Of a stretch of 49,859 bases of DNA, positions 1 through 7,769 are shown piece by piece. Each line of letters starts with the position of its first letter. Positions within the stretch are counted from its first letter, which is position 1. A model generated the notes under the pieces. The model was given only the letters and a program-made list of their open reading frames with translations, did not search any database and was not told where the DNA came from. Source of the stretch: Streptomyces diastatochromogenes (GTDB lineage Bacteria; Actinomycetota; Actinomycetes; Streptomycetales; Streptomycetaceae); NCBI GenBank assembly GCA_026913215.1, contig JAPTYK010000006.1, positions 1 to 49,859 of the forward strand. The letters are read 5' to 3'. The position numbers and the translations under genes are program-made.

Positions 1-57
1 AAACTGGAGGCCCTGCGGCGCGCGGTTGACGCCGAACGCCAGCGCACCGCCGCGTAG
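1..57 (+). CDS. 3' end of a gene cut by the window edge
   Basis: Reading from base 1, frame 1 is open for 18 codons and ends in TAG at 55-57, giving a charged helical tail (KLEALRRAVDAERQRTAA). The composition fits the C-terminus of a coiled-coil or helical protein. No function can be assigned from 18 residues. The alternative is a chance open frame, but the stop is followed at once by an intergenic control region, which supports a real gene end. Confidence 0.5.
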   Translation, partial: KLEALRRAVDAERQRTAA

Positions 58-108
58 CCCCTTCTCCTTGTTGTTGCCTGACCTGGTCTTTTGCCGTGCG
101 GCGGCCGT

Positions 109-135
109 GGCGCCCCGAAGGGCTTGTTATCAGCG
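109..135 (+). repeat. 27-bp repeat, copy A, upstream of the first complete gene
   Basis: This 27-bp block, with core AGGGCTTGTTATC at 119-131, matches 27121-27147 at 26 of 27 positions. A shorter reverse-strand copy of the core is at 35129-35141. All three lie 50-110 bp upstream of a start codon in the same orientation relative to the gene, so a shared operator or promoter element is likely. Confidence 0.65.
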
Positions 136-159
136 GCAGCGGGGCGCTTGCGGCTCCTC

Positions 160-175
160 TAAACGACGTCGTTTA
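160..175. promoter_or_regulatory. 16-bp perfect palindrome, probable autoregulatory operator
   Basis: TAAACGACGTCGTTTA is a perfect palindrome ending 8 bp before the ATG at 184. The 17-mer AACGACGTCGTTTACTG (162-178) recurs at 836-852, just after the same gene. A possible promoter is TTGCGG-18 bp-TTTACT, whose -10 element would lie in the palindrome, giving an almost leaderless transcript. Confidence 0.6.
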
Positions 176-183
176 CTGGATTC

Positions 184-837
184 ATGGCACGCAAAAGGAT
201 CACATTGCAGCTCTCGGTACAGCAGGCGGGGCGTCTCCGGCTGCTGATAAAGCGCCACCGGGAAGCCGAATCCCAGTTCGTGAAAGACCTGGTGGAAGAG
301 CGGTCAGAGGCGCTGACCGAACCGGTGGGCACCCCGCCGTGGGAGCGGGCCGTCGCGCGGCTGCGCCGGCAGGCGCGCATGGAGGCGGCGCAGGTGCGGC
401 CGGTGCGCTGGCCCGCCCTGGACGTGCTGATGGAACGGGCTCTCAAGGAGCGGCTGCAGCTGCCGGACCTGGCCGGGCCGTGGCTGCCGCTGACTCCGGG
501 GGAGCGCACCCGGTTGTCTCTGTCCGGACGGTGGCCGGCCTGTCTGTCGGGGTGCGAACACGGCACGGCAGAGCGCGCGTTCACGCTCGACGAGAAGGTG
601 GTGCTGCAGCTGCGCACGGCGGCCTGGCGCGTCTCGGAGCCGGTGCTGAAAGAGCTGGAGGAGAAGAACCTGATCGGGCCCCAGGCGGACCTGAGCGAAG
701 CGGCCCGGGAAGAGCGCGAACGCCTCGCGGCCCTGCTGTATCCGTCCAGCAGGATCGCCCGGGAAGCGGTCGAGGACCACTGGCCGGACCCCCAGGACGA
801 CCAGGTCGCGGACACTGGCGGCGCTGGAGGAATGTAA
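184..837 (+). CDS. hypothetical protein with RHH-like N-terminus
   Basis: The product has 217 residues. Its first ~45 residues (a beta-like RITLQLS followed by two basic/acidic helices) resemble a ribbon-helix-helix DNA-binding fold; the rest is helical with no family I recognise. The ATG at 184 has no clear Shine-Dalgarno, consistent with leaderless translation from a promoter overlapping the palindrome at 160-175. The stop codon sits inside a second copy of that palindrome, so both this gene and the downstream exonuclease gene could be controlled by it. I infer a DNA-binding autoregulator. The RHH assignment is weak and an unknown family is possible. Confidence 0.6.
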   Translation: MARKRITLQLSVQQAGRLRLLIKRHREAESQFVKDLVEERSEALTEPVGTPPWERAVARLRRQARMEAAQVRPVRWPALDVLMERALKERLQLPDLAGPWLPLTPGERTRLSLSGRWPACLSGCEHGTAERAFTLDEKVVLQLRTAAWRVSEPVLKELEEKNLIGPQADLSEAAREERERLAALLYPSSRIAREAVEDHWPDPQDDQVADTGGAGGM

Positions 838-852
838 CGACGTCGTTTACTG
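836..852. promoter_or_regulatory. second copy of the flanking palindrome
   Basis: AACGACGTCGTTTACTG repeats the 162-178 site exactly and contains the 12-bp palindrome AACGACGTCGTT. It begins within the stop codon of the upstream gene and leads into the 150-bp leader of the exonuclease gene, so it is placed to control that gene too. Confidence 0.55.
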
Positions 853-989
853 AAATCCGGCTTCGCGCGCGCGATATATAGGGGTCAATTCCGGCCCCGC
901 ATTCGCGCCACTAGGAATGTTTGGAAAGGCGGCAAATTGGGTTTATGACTGCTACGGTTTCAATCCCCTGGATTTCCTCGGAGGTATGA

Positions 990-2459
990 ATGAGCACCAC
1001 CACGGCGGCGGAGGCGGAGATCCCGGCCAGCCGGGCGGAGGCAGACCCGTCCCGGGTCGCCAAGGGTCAGCCCCTGGCCCGCATCGCCGGCGTCCCCGTC
1101 TACGGCTGGGGGCAGGCACCGCCGTACCTGCGGACCAAGACGCAACTGGCGGAGGATCGGCTGAACACGACGGAGGAGCAGGAGAAGGCTCCGCTGGCGT
1201 ACATCCGCACCCGCGACTACGGGGACGTGCCGCTCCATGACCCGGCGGCGGCGGTGAAGATGAAGCCGCTGCCCGCATCGACCAAGGCGAAGATGGCGGC
1301 GCGGCGCACCTGCTCGGAGTGCGGCAAGGTCCGCAAGGTCATCTTGCGCGGGCCCTGCTCGGCCTGCCGGGAGCGCGCGGAGAAGGAGCGGCAGCGCCTG
1401 CTCGCGCGAACGTGCGCGGGCTGCAGCACGGTCCGGGAGCGGCCGTACCCGAAGGAGCACCGCCGGTGCGCGGGGTGCCGACAGGAGCAGCTGGAGAAGA
1501 AGCGGGCCCGGGTCGAGGCGTGGCTGGTCGAGGTGACGGTGTGCGCCGGCGACGGCTGCACGAAGCGGCGCGGGTCGAAGAAGGCGGCGCGGGCCTGGCT
1601 CCAGGCGCACGAGTGGCTGCTGCGTCCGGAGAGGCCGGACCTGCCGAGTTCGAACTGCTGGCCCGACTGGGCGCGGCGGTGTCCGCCGTGCGCGACGGCG
1701 TACGAGCAGGAGCAGGAGCGGCTGCGGGCCGAGTGTCAGGAGCGGTACGAACGGCAGGAGCGGGAGCGGGCGGAACGGAAGCGGCAGGCGGCTGCGGCTC
1801 GCGTGCGGTGGGCTGCGGAGGCGCTCGTCGACCCGGACGTGGTGGTCCTCGACACGGAGACGACCGGCCTGGGCGACGACGCGCGGATCGTCGAGCTGGC
1901 CGTGCTGTCCTCGGCGGGGGACGTCCTGCTCGACACCCTGGTGGACCCGGGCGTGCCGATCCCGGCCGGGGCGTCGGAGATTCACGGGATCACGGACTCC
2001 GACGTCGCGGGGGCACCCCGGTTCTCGGACCTGGTCGCGCGGCTCGCTGACCTGCTCAAGGGCAAGCGGGTGCTGATCTACAACAAGTGGTACGACGTCG
2101 GCGTGCTGCGGCACGAACTGACGCTGCACTACCTCGACCGTGCGGCGCGGGACGCTGCCGGAGAGGCCGTGAGCGCCGGCGCCTCCGGTGGGCTGAGGGA
2201 GCAGGCGGTCACCGCGGCGAGCAGGCAGACGGCGGCGTGGCTGGAGGCGCTGGACGTCGAGGACGTGATGATCCCGTACAGCGACTGGGTCGGGGACTGG
2301 AGCGAGTACCACGGGAACAACCGGTGGCAGCCGTTGCAGGGCGGGCACCGGGCCGCGGGGGACTGCCGTGCGGTCCTGGTCTGCCTCCGGGCAATGCGGA
2401 GCGGCTACGAGGAGCTGGCGGCCGTCGGCGGCGGCCTGGACGAAGGGGAGGCTGCCTGA
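990..2459 (+). CDS. DnaQ-like DEDDh 3'-5' exonuclease with N-terminal zinc fingers
   Basis: 489 residues. The N-terminal half has several CxxC pairs (about residues 108-250) suggesting two to four zinc-binding modules in a basic, helical region. The C-terminal half is a DEDDh exonuclease: Exo I is DTETTGL (~287-293), followed by a conserved IHGIT segment, and Exo III is HRAAGD (~453-458). Such domains remove nucleotides from DNA or RNA 3' ends. The ATG at 990 follows GGAGG at 979-983. The next gene overlaps its stop (TGATG). The zinc-finger fusion suggests targeting to a structured or damaged nucleic acid; a role in plasmid DNA processing is inference. Confidence 0.85.
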   Translation: MSTTTAAEAEIPASRAEADPSRVAKGQPLARIAGVPVYGWGQAPPYLRTKTQLAEDRLNTTEEQEKAPLAYIRTRDYGDVPLHDPAAAVKMKPLPASTKAKMAARRTCSECGKVRKVILRGPCSACRERAEKERQRLLARTCAGCSTVRERPYPKEHRRCAGCRQEQLEKKRARVEAWLVEVTVCAGDGCTKRRGSKKAARAWLQAHEWLLRPERPDLPSSNCWPDWARRCPPCATAYEQEQERLRAECQERYERQERERAERKRQAAAARVRWAAEALVDPDVVVLDTETTGLGDDARIVELAVLSSAGDVLLDTLVDPGVPIPAGASEIHGITDSDVAGAPRFSDLVARLADLLKGKRVLIYNKWYDVGVLRHELTLHYLDRAARDAAGEAVSAGASGGLREQAVTAASRQTAAWLEALDVEDVMIPYSDWVGDWSEYHGNNRWQPLQGGHRAAGDCRAVLVCLRAMRSGYEELAAVGGGLDEGEAA

Positions 2460-2740
2460 TGCCGAAGATTCGCCTGATGGGCTCGGACTCCGACGACGTG
2501 CAGCGCACGGCCGACGCGGTCGTGCGGGCGCTGCGGGCCTGGCCGGAGACTCGGGCGGGGGACGTCTCCAGCCCGGTGCCGAACCGTCGTGGGCCGGGCT
2601 GCCGCATCTACATCGAGGTCCTGGCCGACGTTGCCGACCAGGTCGAGTTCACCGTCGAGCGCGACGACCAGGAGCGGCAGGACCGGCCGGTGCAGCGGCG
2701 GGCGCTGCCTGCCGGGAGGGGGCGCCGGCTTCCGGGCTGA
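2459..2740 (+). CDS. small hypothetical protein coupled to the exonuclease
   Basis: The 93-residue product starts at an ATG overlapping the exonuclease stop by one base (TGATG), so translation is probably coupled. It has a short alpha/beta pattern (predicted strands RIYIEVLA and VEFTVE) and a basic C-terminal tail (RRALPAGRGRRLPG). No family recognised. Being in the exonuclease operon, it may be a partner of that enzyme; this is inference. Confidence 0.6.
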   Translation: MPKIRLMGSDSDDVQRTADAVVRALRAWPETRAGDVSSPVPNRRGPGCRIYIEVLADVADQVEFTVERDDQERQDRPVQRRALPAGRGRRLPG

Positions 2741-2779
2741 GCGCCTCATCGCCGGTCGGAAAACCGGAACCCGCCCAGC

Positions 2780-2983
2780 TCAGGCAGGCGGCGTCACCGG
2801 ACCAAGCACGCCGCTCGCGCGCAGCTGGGCGAGGTGCTCCAGTCCGCCCGGCCGGTACAGCGGAGCGGCCTCGACGTCGGCCTCGGCGGCGCGGACCCGG
2901 CGGACGGCCTCGGCCGCGGGCGTGGGAGCGGCGGGGGCCTGGGGCTGCGGACCGTGGCCCAGCGGCCGGCGTGCGGTGCTCAT
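2780..2983 (-). CDS. small hypothetical protein, SHOCT-like C-terminus
   Basis: 67 residues on the opposite strand to the exonuclease operon. A Pro/Ala-rich N-terminus is followed by LEHLAQLRASGVL, which resembles the first half of a SHOCT (short C-terminal oligomerisation) motif. The gene is convergent with the upstream operon and has a hairpin terminator at 3031-3058 on its upstream side. It could be a chance reading frame, but codon use (GC-rich third positions) fits a real gene. Confidence 0.4.
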   Translation of the reverse strand: MSTARRPLGHGPQPQAPAAPTPAAEAVRRVRAAEADVEAAPLYRPGGLEHLAQLRASGVLGPVTPPA

Positions 2984-3030
2984 GAGCGCTGATCGTACGG
3001 ACAGCGCCCCGAAGAGGGCGAGTTGAACGG

Positions 3031-3058
3031 AAATGGGCCCTCATCCGAGGGCCCATTT
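3031..3058. terminator. 12-bp stem hairpin terminator
   Basis: AAATGGGCCCTC, ATCC loop, GAGGGCCCATTT is a perfect inverted repeat 38 bp downstream of the leftward gene ending at 3096. Confidence 0.8.
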
Positions 3059-3095
3059 CTATAAGAGCACTGGTAGCGGCGCAGGTCAGCGCCTC

Positions 3096-4598
3096 CTACC
3101 TGGCAAGCTGGTTGTGCAGGAACTCCAGGCGCTGCTGCGCCACCGACAGGTGCCGTCGGTCGAGCGAGGGCAGGGCGCGCAGCAGGCTGATCAGCTCGGG
3201 TCCGCACTCGCGGGCCTGCCGCGGGTCTCTGATCTGCGTCCAGCAGTAGTGGGCGCTCTTGGCGGTGTTGAGGACTTCGGGGGCATCAGTCGACTGGTGA
3301 GCGAGACGTGTCCGCCCCGCGCTGATCCACAGCTGTGTCGCCAGCACGAAGTTGCCCTGCTGTTTGGCGAGGTCGGCCCGGATCTCCACCCACTGGGTGG
3401 CCTGCGGCGAGTCGATGCCGTAGGTCTGCAGCGTGTGCGTCTCCCATGCCTGGGCGAGGCGCGCGGCCTCGGTGAACTCCCTCCGCTGGGCGAGGGCGTA
3501 GAGGTACGGGCGCGGGTCCTGCTGGTCCGGTGCGGGCTGCTGCTGCACGACGGGCTGCTGCACCGGCGCCGGAGGCTGGGCCGGCACGTACGGCACGACG
3601 GGCGGCTGTGGGTCGGGGTGAGCGGCCCGGACCGGCTGCTGCTCCGGCGCGGAGTGCTGCCGCTGCTGCCACGGTGGCTGGGAAACCTTCGGGGCTGGGG
3701 CCGGGTCCGGGGCCGGGCTGGTCGGCGGCGGGAACTGCAGCGCCTCGACCGACGGCACAGCTGGTGCCGGCGCGGCGGGTGCCGCTGGGGTCTGGGGCTG
3801 AGGGGCGGGCGCGGGCCGGGCCGAAGCGGCGCGCTCGCGCAGCTCGCGGATGAGGTCCATGTCCCCGGCGAGGATGCGCTGCACGTTGGTCTGGGGCGGC
3901 CGGGGGGCGTACTGCTGGGCGTCGATCTCGGGGGCTGCGGGCACGATGAGCGCGCCGGGCGGCAGGGCGGCGGCGCCCACGGTCAGCGCGTGCAGCCGGG
4001 CGTTGGTGGGCCGTTGAGGGTTGCGGCGCAGCTGCTCGATCCAGGCCCGGGTGTAGGTGCTGACGTGGCTGGTGCCGGGGCCCGTAAAGCCGGGCGGGGC
4101 GACCGTGCCGTACACCTCCACGGAGCTGGGGGCGGGCAGGGAGCCGTACTCCTGCAGCAGGGGCCAGGAACGCTTGTCGGCGGCGGCGTCGAGCAGCACG
4201 GTGGTCAGACCTGGCGGGCGCTTGCGCAGTTCGGTGCCCAGCCACTCCCACGGCAGGGCCGTGTACCGCGTGGTGGACGTGGTCGTGCCGGCCAGCGCGA
4301 GGTAGAGCTGGTGGCCGCGCCGGTCGACTGTGAGGCGACCGGAGAGGTAGACGAGCAGGGGGCCGGGGGTGGCGGCGGCGGTGCGCAGCCGGGTCAGCAG
4401 CGCGTTCTGGTCGCGCACGCCGTCCAGATACGTGGTGTCGCTGGGGACGTCGCTGCCGAGTAGTACAGGCACCGGGACGATCGACAGGGCAGCCAGGTTC
4501 GCGCTGGGCTCGACCTGGACGGTTCGGCGGCGCACGGCCACGTCCCCGGCGATGAGAAGTACATGGCCTCGATGCTGCTCCACCCCGTTGATCTGCAT
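3096..4598 (-). CDS. caspase-fold-like protein lacking catalytic residues, with Pro-rich linker and TPR-like C-terminus
   Basis: 500 residues. Residues ~1-210 read like an actinobacterial caspase-type (C14) fold: a strand-rich GPLLVYLSGR segment where active enzymes have SGHG, an ALPWEWLGTEL segment, and LLDAAAD where active enzymes have a DxC motif. Both the His and Cys positions appear lost, so this is probably a pseudo-protease or binding domain. Residues ~265-375 are a Pro/Gln/Ala linker. Residues ~380-500 are helical, with TPR-like pairs. It lies downstream of the coupled leftward operon, after a hairpin at 4624-4652, so it may have its own promoter. Function unknown; a scaffold or sensor role is inference. 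Confidence 0.75.
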   Translation of the reverse strand: MQINGVEQHRGHVLLIAGDVAVRRRTVQVEPSANLAALSIVPVPVLLGSDVPSDTTYLDGVRDQNALLTRLRTAAATPGPLLVYLSGRLTVDRRGHQLYLALAGTTTSTTRYTALPWEWLGTELRKRPPGLTTVLLDAAADKRSWPLLQEYGSLPAPSSVEVYGTVAPPGFTGPGTSHVSTYTRAWIEQLRRNPQRPTNARLHALTVGAAALPPGALIVPAAPEIDAQQYAPRPPQTNVQRILAGDMDLIRELRERAASARPAPAPQPQTPAAPAAPAPAVPSVEALQFPPPTSPAPDPAPAPKVSQPPWQQRQHSAPEQQPVRAAHPDPQPPVVPYVPAQPPAPVQQPVVQQQPAPDQQDPRPYLYALAQRREFTEAARLAQAWETHTLQTYGIDSPQATQWVEIRADLAKQQGNFVLATQLWISAGRTRLAHQSTDAPEVLNTAKSAHYCWTQIRDPRQARECGPELISLLRALPSLDRRHLSVAQQRLEFLHNQLAR

Positions 4599-4623
4599 GT
4601 CAGCACCGTACTCACACGCGAAA

Positions 4624-4652
4624 AACCCCGGCGGACAGATTCCACCGGGGTT
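4624..4652. terminator. hairpin terminator at the end of the leftward operon
   Basis: AACCCCGG and CCGGGGTT form an 8-bp stem around a 13-nt loop that can pair further. It sits between the stop of the gene at 4683 and the start of the caspase-like gene at 4598. Confidence 0.7.
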
Positions 4653-4682
4653 CTCCGTGCGGGCTGAAGGACCCGCCGGGTG

Positions 4683-4973
4683 CTAGAGGTCGATCTCCTC
4701 GTCATACGACCTGGGGGCCTCCGGGATGATCCCGGCGGCCTCCGCGGCGGCGACGATCTGCTCGCCCCACACACACGCGGCGTACTCCGGGCCCTCGCCC
4801 GACTCCTCGATGTACCGGGTGCGCTGCTCCTCGCCGTACCCGGCGGCCGTCAGCTGGCGCTGGTAGGCGGCCTGCTGCTGGTCATACGTCGCGGGCTCGT
4901 CGGCGGTCACGGTGACGGACGCCCACAGGTCCTCGCTCTGGTGCTGCTCGCCGTTGTGCTTCTCGCCGTTCAC
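4683..4973 (-). CDS. small acidic protein with DEEIDL tail
   Basis: 96 residues, GTG start at 4973 overlapping the previous stop as GTGA. The product is acidic, helical and Gln/Glu-rich, without a recognised family. It ends in SYDEEIDL, nearly the same ending as the protein encoded just upstream (DDEEIDL), although the two bodies are not similar. Related acidic, hydrophobic-ended tails occur on the product of 5375-5721, on the relaxase and on the coupling ATPase. It is the last gene of the coupled operon. The tail suggests docking to a shared partner; this is inference. Confidence 0.8.
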   Translation of the reverse strand: MNGEKHNGEQHQSEDLWASVTVTADEPATYDQQQAAYQRQLTAAGYGEEQRTRYIEESGEGPEYAACVWGEQIVAAAEAAGIIPEAPRSYDEEIDL

Positions 4974-5344
4974 AGGTCGATCTCCTCGTCGTCGTGGTCA
5001 CGGTCCTGCCCGGTGTCGGCCGGGGGCAGGGTCGTCTCGAAGCTGAGGGGGTGGGCGGCGTGGCCGTAGCCCCTGGAGGCGAAGCCCTTGTCGCCGTCGC
5101 CGCGGTGCTCCTTCTCCGCCTCGGTGACGTCACGCCAGTTGGCGCCGGCCGCTTCGACCAGGTGCCGGGCGTGGGCGGCCTGCTGCTCGTAGGCGCTGAC
5201 GTCGGCCGGGGTGACCTCCTGCCCGGAGGCCGTCTTCTTCTCCAGCTCGGCGGCGGTCCGGTCGAGCTGGGCGAGGGCCGGGAGCAACCCGGCGACCTCC
5301 TCCTGGTGGACACGCTCCTGGTCCTCGGTCTGGGTGTCGCTCAT
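4970..5344 (-). CDS. small coiled-coil protein with DDEEIDL tail
   Basis: 124 residues, ATG at 5344 preceded by GGACC. The N-terminal ~80 residues form an acidic helix pair likely to make a coiled coil. The middle is Gly-rich and the C-terminus is DHDDEEIDL. No family recognised. It overlaps the next gene by four bases. The acidic tail is shared with neighbours that are otherwise different, pointing to a common short linear motif rather than common ancestry. Confidence 0.8.
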   Translation of the reverse strand: MSDTQTEDQERVHQEEVAGLLPALAQLDRTAAELEKKTASGQEVTPADVSAYEQQAAHARHLVEAAGANWRDVTEAEKEHRGDGDKGFASRGYGHAAHPLSFETTLPPADTGQDRDHDDEEIDL

Positions 5345-5374
5345 TGCCGGTCCTTTCTTCTCGGTGGTGGGGTC

Positions 5375-5721
5375 TCAGAAGTCGATGTCGAGGTCGTCGT
5401 CGACCTCCGGCGGCGCGGGGCGGCGGCGGGCTCGCGGGCGGGCGTGGGCGGCCACGCGGCGCCCTTGGGGCCGTGCACGGTCACCTCCTGGCCCGGGTGG
5501 ACCTCGGCCTGGACGTGGCCCCGGTAGACCAGGGAGCCGCCGTCGAGGAACTGCAGCGAGGGGTGCGTGCGCGGGTCTTCGGACGGCTTCACGGCGTCGT
5601 GCTCGGTGAGGGGCGCGGGGTCGATCGTGCGGCCGTCGATGGACAGTCCCTTCGGGGAGACCTCCACGACGTGGCCGCGCCACTGCCTGATCAGCCGACC
5701 GACGGCCGTGGTCGGTTTCAC
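5375..5721 (-). CDS. small beta-rich protein with DDDLDIDF tail (frameshifted)
   Basis: GTG start at 5721 overlaps the previous stop (GTGA). About 100 residues read as a small beta-rich domain (strands around HVVEVS, LSIDG, SLVYRG, EVTVHG), perhaps SH3- or OB-like. In the Ala/Pro linker near 5420-5425 the frame must shift by one base (a C run read as four instead of five) to reach the tail EVDDDLDIDF and the stop at 5375. Without the shift the frame runs on to a low-complexity Ser/Thr end at 5341. The tail matches the acidic tails of the two genes downstream, so I take the shifted version as the real product and the indel as a probable sequence error. Confidence 0.7.
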
Positions 5722-6479
5722 CGGCCCTGTTCCTCGCGCTCGGCGGCGGCCAGCTCGACCGGGGCCGCGTGCCCGGCGGCCTTGAGCAGCGCGGCGACGT
5801 TCAGCTCGTCGCCGGGGGCGACGGCGCGGGTCTCACGGGCGTCGCTCGCGGCGACCAGGGCCTCGACGGTCCTGCTGATGGCCTCGACCCGGGCGACCTC
5901 GGTGCGGTGCTCCCACACCTTCTCGGCGACGCGGGTCTGGCCCTCGACCATCGCGAGGGCCACCTGGGTGCGGCTCTCGGTCTCCGCCATGACGCGCTCG
6001 TGGCGCTGCTCGCGCTCCAGGCGCCGGTCGCCGCGCCACAGCGGGGCGCACACCGCGTAGACCGCTGCGGTGCCGACCAGCCACAGCAGGGCGCGCAGCG
6101 CGGAGTCCGGCGTCCAGGCGGCCACGCCCAGCAGCGCGAGGGTGCCGCCGGCGCCGAACGCGAACCTGGTGGTCTCCGGCTCGCCGTGCTGCTTGGCGGC
6201 GGAGACGGTGCCCGCCGCGGCGGCGAGGGCGGCCAGTCCTCCGCTGATCCACAGCGGCTGGGTCGAGCCGTCGGGCAGCTGCTCGTGCCAGCCCCACGCC
6301 AGCGCGGTCGCCGCGGTGGTGACCAGTCCGGGCGCGAGGCGGCCGAAGTTCTCCCACAGGGCGCGGCCGGCGGACTTCACCGGAGGCAGCGGATCGACGC
6401 TGGGCAGGTACGGGGCGGTGATCTGCTGCTCGCGGCTGATCAGGTAGGCGGTCGGGTCGAAGGGGGTGGGCTCGGTCAT
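5718..6479 (-). CDS. membrane protein with cytoplasmic helical C-terminus
   Basis: 253 residues, ATG at 6479. Four hydrophobic segments are visible at about residues 48-64, 77-95, 106-123 and 127-147, followed by a ~100-residue charged helical region that probably forms a coiled coil. No family recognised. It lies four bases after the DnaB-domain gene and overlaps the next gene, so it belongs to the same translational chain. Membrane anchoring beside the DNA-transfer genes suggests part of a membrane-bound plasmid complex. Confidence 0.8.
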   Translation of the reverse strand: MTEPTPFDPTAYLISREQQITAPYLPSVDPLPPVKSAGRALWENFGRLAPGLVTTAATALAWGWHEQLPDGSTQPLWISGGLAALAAAAGTVSAAKQHGEPETTRFAFGAGGTLALLGVAAWTPDSALRALLWLVGTAAVYAVCAPLWRGDRRLEREQRHERVMAETESRTQVALAMVEGQTRVAEKVWEHRTEVARVEAISRTVEALVAASDARETRAVAPGDELNVAALLKAAGHAAPVELAAAEREEQGR

Positions 6480-6483
6480 GGGG

Positions 6484-7569
6484 TCACATCTCCATCTCGG
6501 GATGGTGGGCGGGGGCGTCGGGGGTGGGGGCGGGAGCCGGTGGGGCGGGCTCCTTGTCGCTGGCCCGCTCCGGCTCGCGCTCGGCGTGCTGGATGCGCTG
6601 CTGGTCGGCGGAGACCGGCTCCAGGGCCTGCCCGGCGTGGTCGACCAGGGCGGAGACCGGCAGGGCCGGGTGGCGGGCGAAGTTGCGCAGGTCGTGACCG
6701 GCTGCGTCGAGCCGGTCGAGGGCGGCGGTGTGCAGGACTTGCTCGGCGGTATAGGCGGCGGTGCCGCCCATCCCGGCCTGCTCCAGCTCCGTGAGGACCT
6801 GGTCGCTGGGGTTCGGCCCGGGGTGGCGCTGGGCCTCCCACGCGACGGTCAGCGGATCGATCGGGGCGTGCCGCTCGTCGAGCGTGCGCATCGCCCGGTA
6901 GACGGCGGCCAGCTGGGGGTGAGAGAAGTCCCGGTCCTCCAGCCAGCCGGTGACCTCACGCAGCTGGCGGGGATCGTAGAGAAGGGAGGCGACGGTCTCG
7001 CCCTCGGCCTGCAGGTCGGTGCGGGCCCGCTCGGTGCGGGGCACCGGGGTGACCTCCTGCTCGGGCTGGGTGTCGAGCAGGTTGCGCACGGTCTCCGGAG
7101 CGGTCTTCCAGGCAGCGTCCAGCTGAGCGAGGCGCTGGCCGGTCCGATCGGCCTGCTGCAGCGCCTTGAGCGCCTGGTCCACTTCTGCCTGCCGGGCGGT
7201 GTGGCGCAGCATCTCGCCGGCGTGCTCGACGGCCCGGTGGATCGCGGCCTCCAGCACCATCCCGCCGTACAGCGGGGCGGAGCGCGGGTCGGGGCAGACA
7301 CTGGTGTTGGCGAGGTTGGAGATCCGGAACGGGGTGAGGGTCTGCCGGATGCCCGGCTCCTCGATCCTCGCCACGGCCGCGGTGACTACGACCGGGATGT
7401 CGGTGCGGGCCACCTTGGAGAAGTCGATCGAGTGCAGCGTCTGCCACAAGGCCGCGTAGTCCGGCCGGGAGAAGGTGCCCGGCGGTATCCAGCGCATCGA
7501 GGGCAGCGCCTCGGGGCGGTGCAGCATCGCCCCGAGCAGCGCTTCCTCCGCCTTGCGGGTCAGTCTCAC
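6484..7569 (-). CDS. protein with two DnaB N-terminal-like domains and no helicase domain
   Basis: 361 residues from the GTG at 7569 that overlaps the upstream stop (GTGA). Two stretches resemble the N-terminal helical domain of replicative helicase DnaB. The first is near residues 5-45 (AEEALLGAMLHRPE followed by FSRPDYAALWQTL). The second is near residues 195-255 (GETVASLLYDPRQLREV followed by FSHPQLAAVYRAM). There is no Walker A or RecA-like core anywhere, so it cannot be a helicase itself. In DnaB this domain forms the collar that binds primase, so the protein may compete for or recruit primase. A Pro/Ala linker precedes the acidic end HHPEMEM, a weak version of the tail on neighbouring proteins. 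Confidence 0.75.
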   Translation of the reverse strand: MRLTRKAEEALLGAMLHRPEALPSMRWIPPGTFSRPDYAALWQTLHSIDFSKVARTDIPVVVTAAVARIEEPGIRQTLTPFRISNLANTSVCPDPRSAPLYGGMVLEAAIHRAVEHAGEMLRHTARQAEVDQALKALQQADRTGQRLAQLDAAWKTAPETVRNLLDTQPEQEVTPVPRTERARTDLQAEGETVASLLYDPRQLREVTGWLEDRDFSHPQLAAVYRAMRTLDERHAPIDPLTVAWEAQRHPGPNPSDQVLTELEQAGMGGTAAYTAEQVLHTAALDRLDAAGHDLRNFARHPALPVSALVDHAGQALEPVSADQQRIQHAEREPERASDKEPAPPAPAPTPDAPAHHPEMEM

Positions 7570-7769
7570 CGGGGTACCCCGCCCGGCTCGTACGCCTCCG
7601 CCGCGTCCGCCGGCTCGGCGAGCACCCGCCCGTTGCACGACTCGTCCTCGGGGCACACCACGGTGGCGGGCCCGGTGGCGGCCTGCTCCTGGTGCTCCTC
7701 CTCGAAGAGGTCGAAGCCCAGCTGCAGCCCGCCGTTCATCTCGGGGTCGAACCGCTTGGCGGCGCTCAT
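7566..7769 (-). CDS. 67-residue protein between methyltransferase and DnaB-domain genes
   Basis: ATG at 7769 overlaps the methyltransferase stop (ATGA) and its own stop overlaps the next GTG, so it is tightly coupled on both sides. The sequence carries LQLGFDLFEEEH near residues 15-26, which loosely resembles a bacterial sliding-clamp-binding peptide (consensus QLxLF), and a CPEDESC pair. No family recognised. A short adaptor linking the DNA-modifying proteins to the replisome is possible but unproven. Confidence 0.7.
   Translation of the reverse strand: MSAAKRFDPEMNGGLQLGFDLFEEEHQEQAATGPATVVCPEDESCNGRVLAEPADAAEAYEPGGVPR

Noticed and set aside
96..881. Long reading frames overlapping the RHH-like gene on both strands
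   Set aside because: They are Arg/Gly/Ala-rich shadows caused by GC content; the frame of 184-837 has plausible composition and the operator placement.
3033..4463. 476-codon plus-strand frame opposite the caspase-like gene
   Set aside because: It is the complement of a well-formed protein; composition is Gly/Arg/Leu-rich with no motifs.
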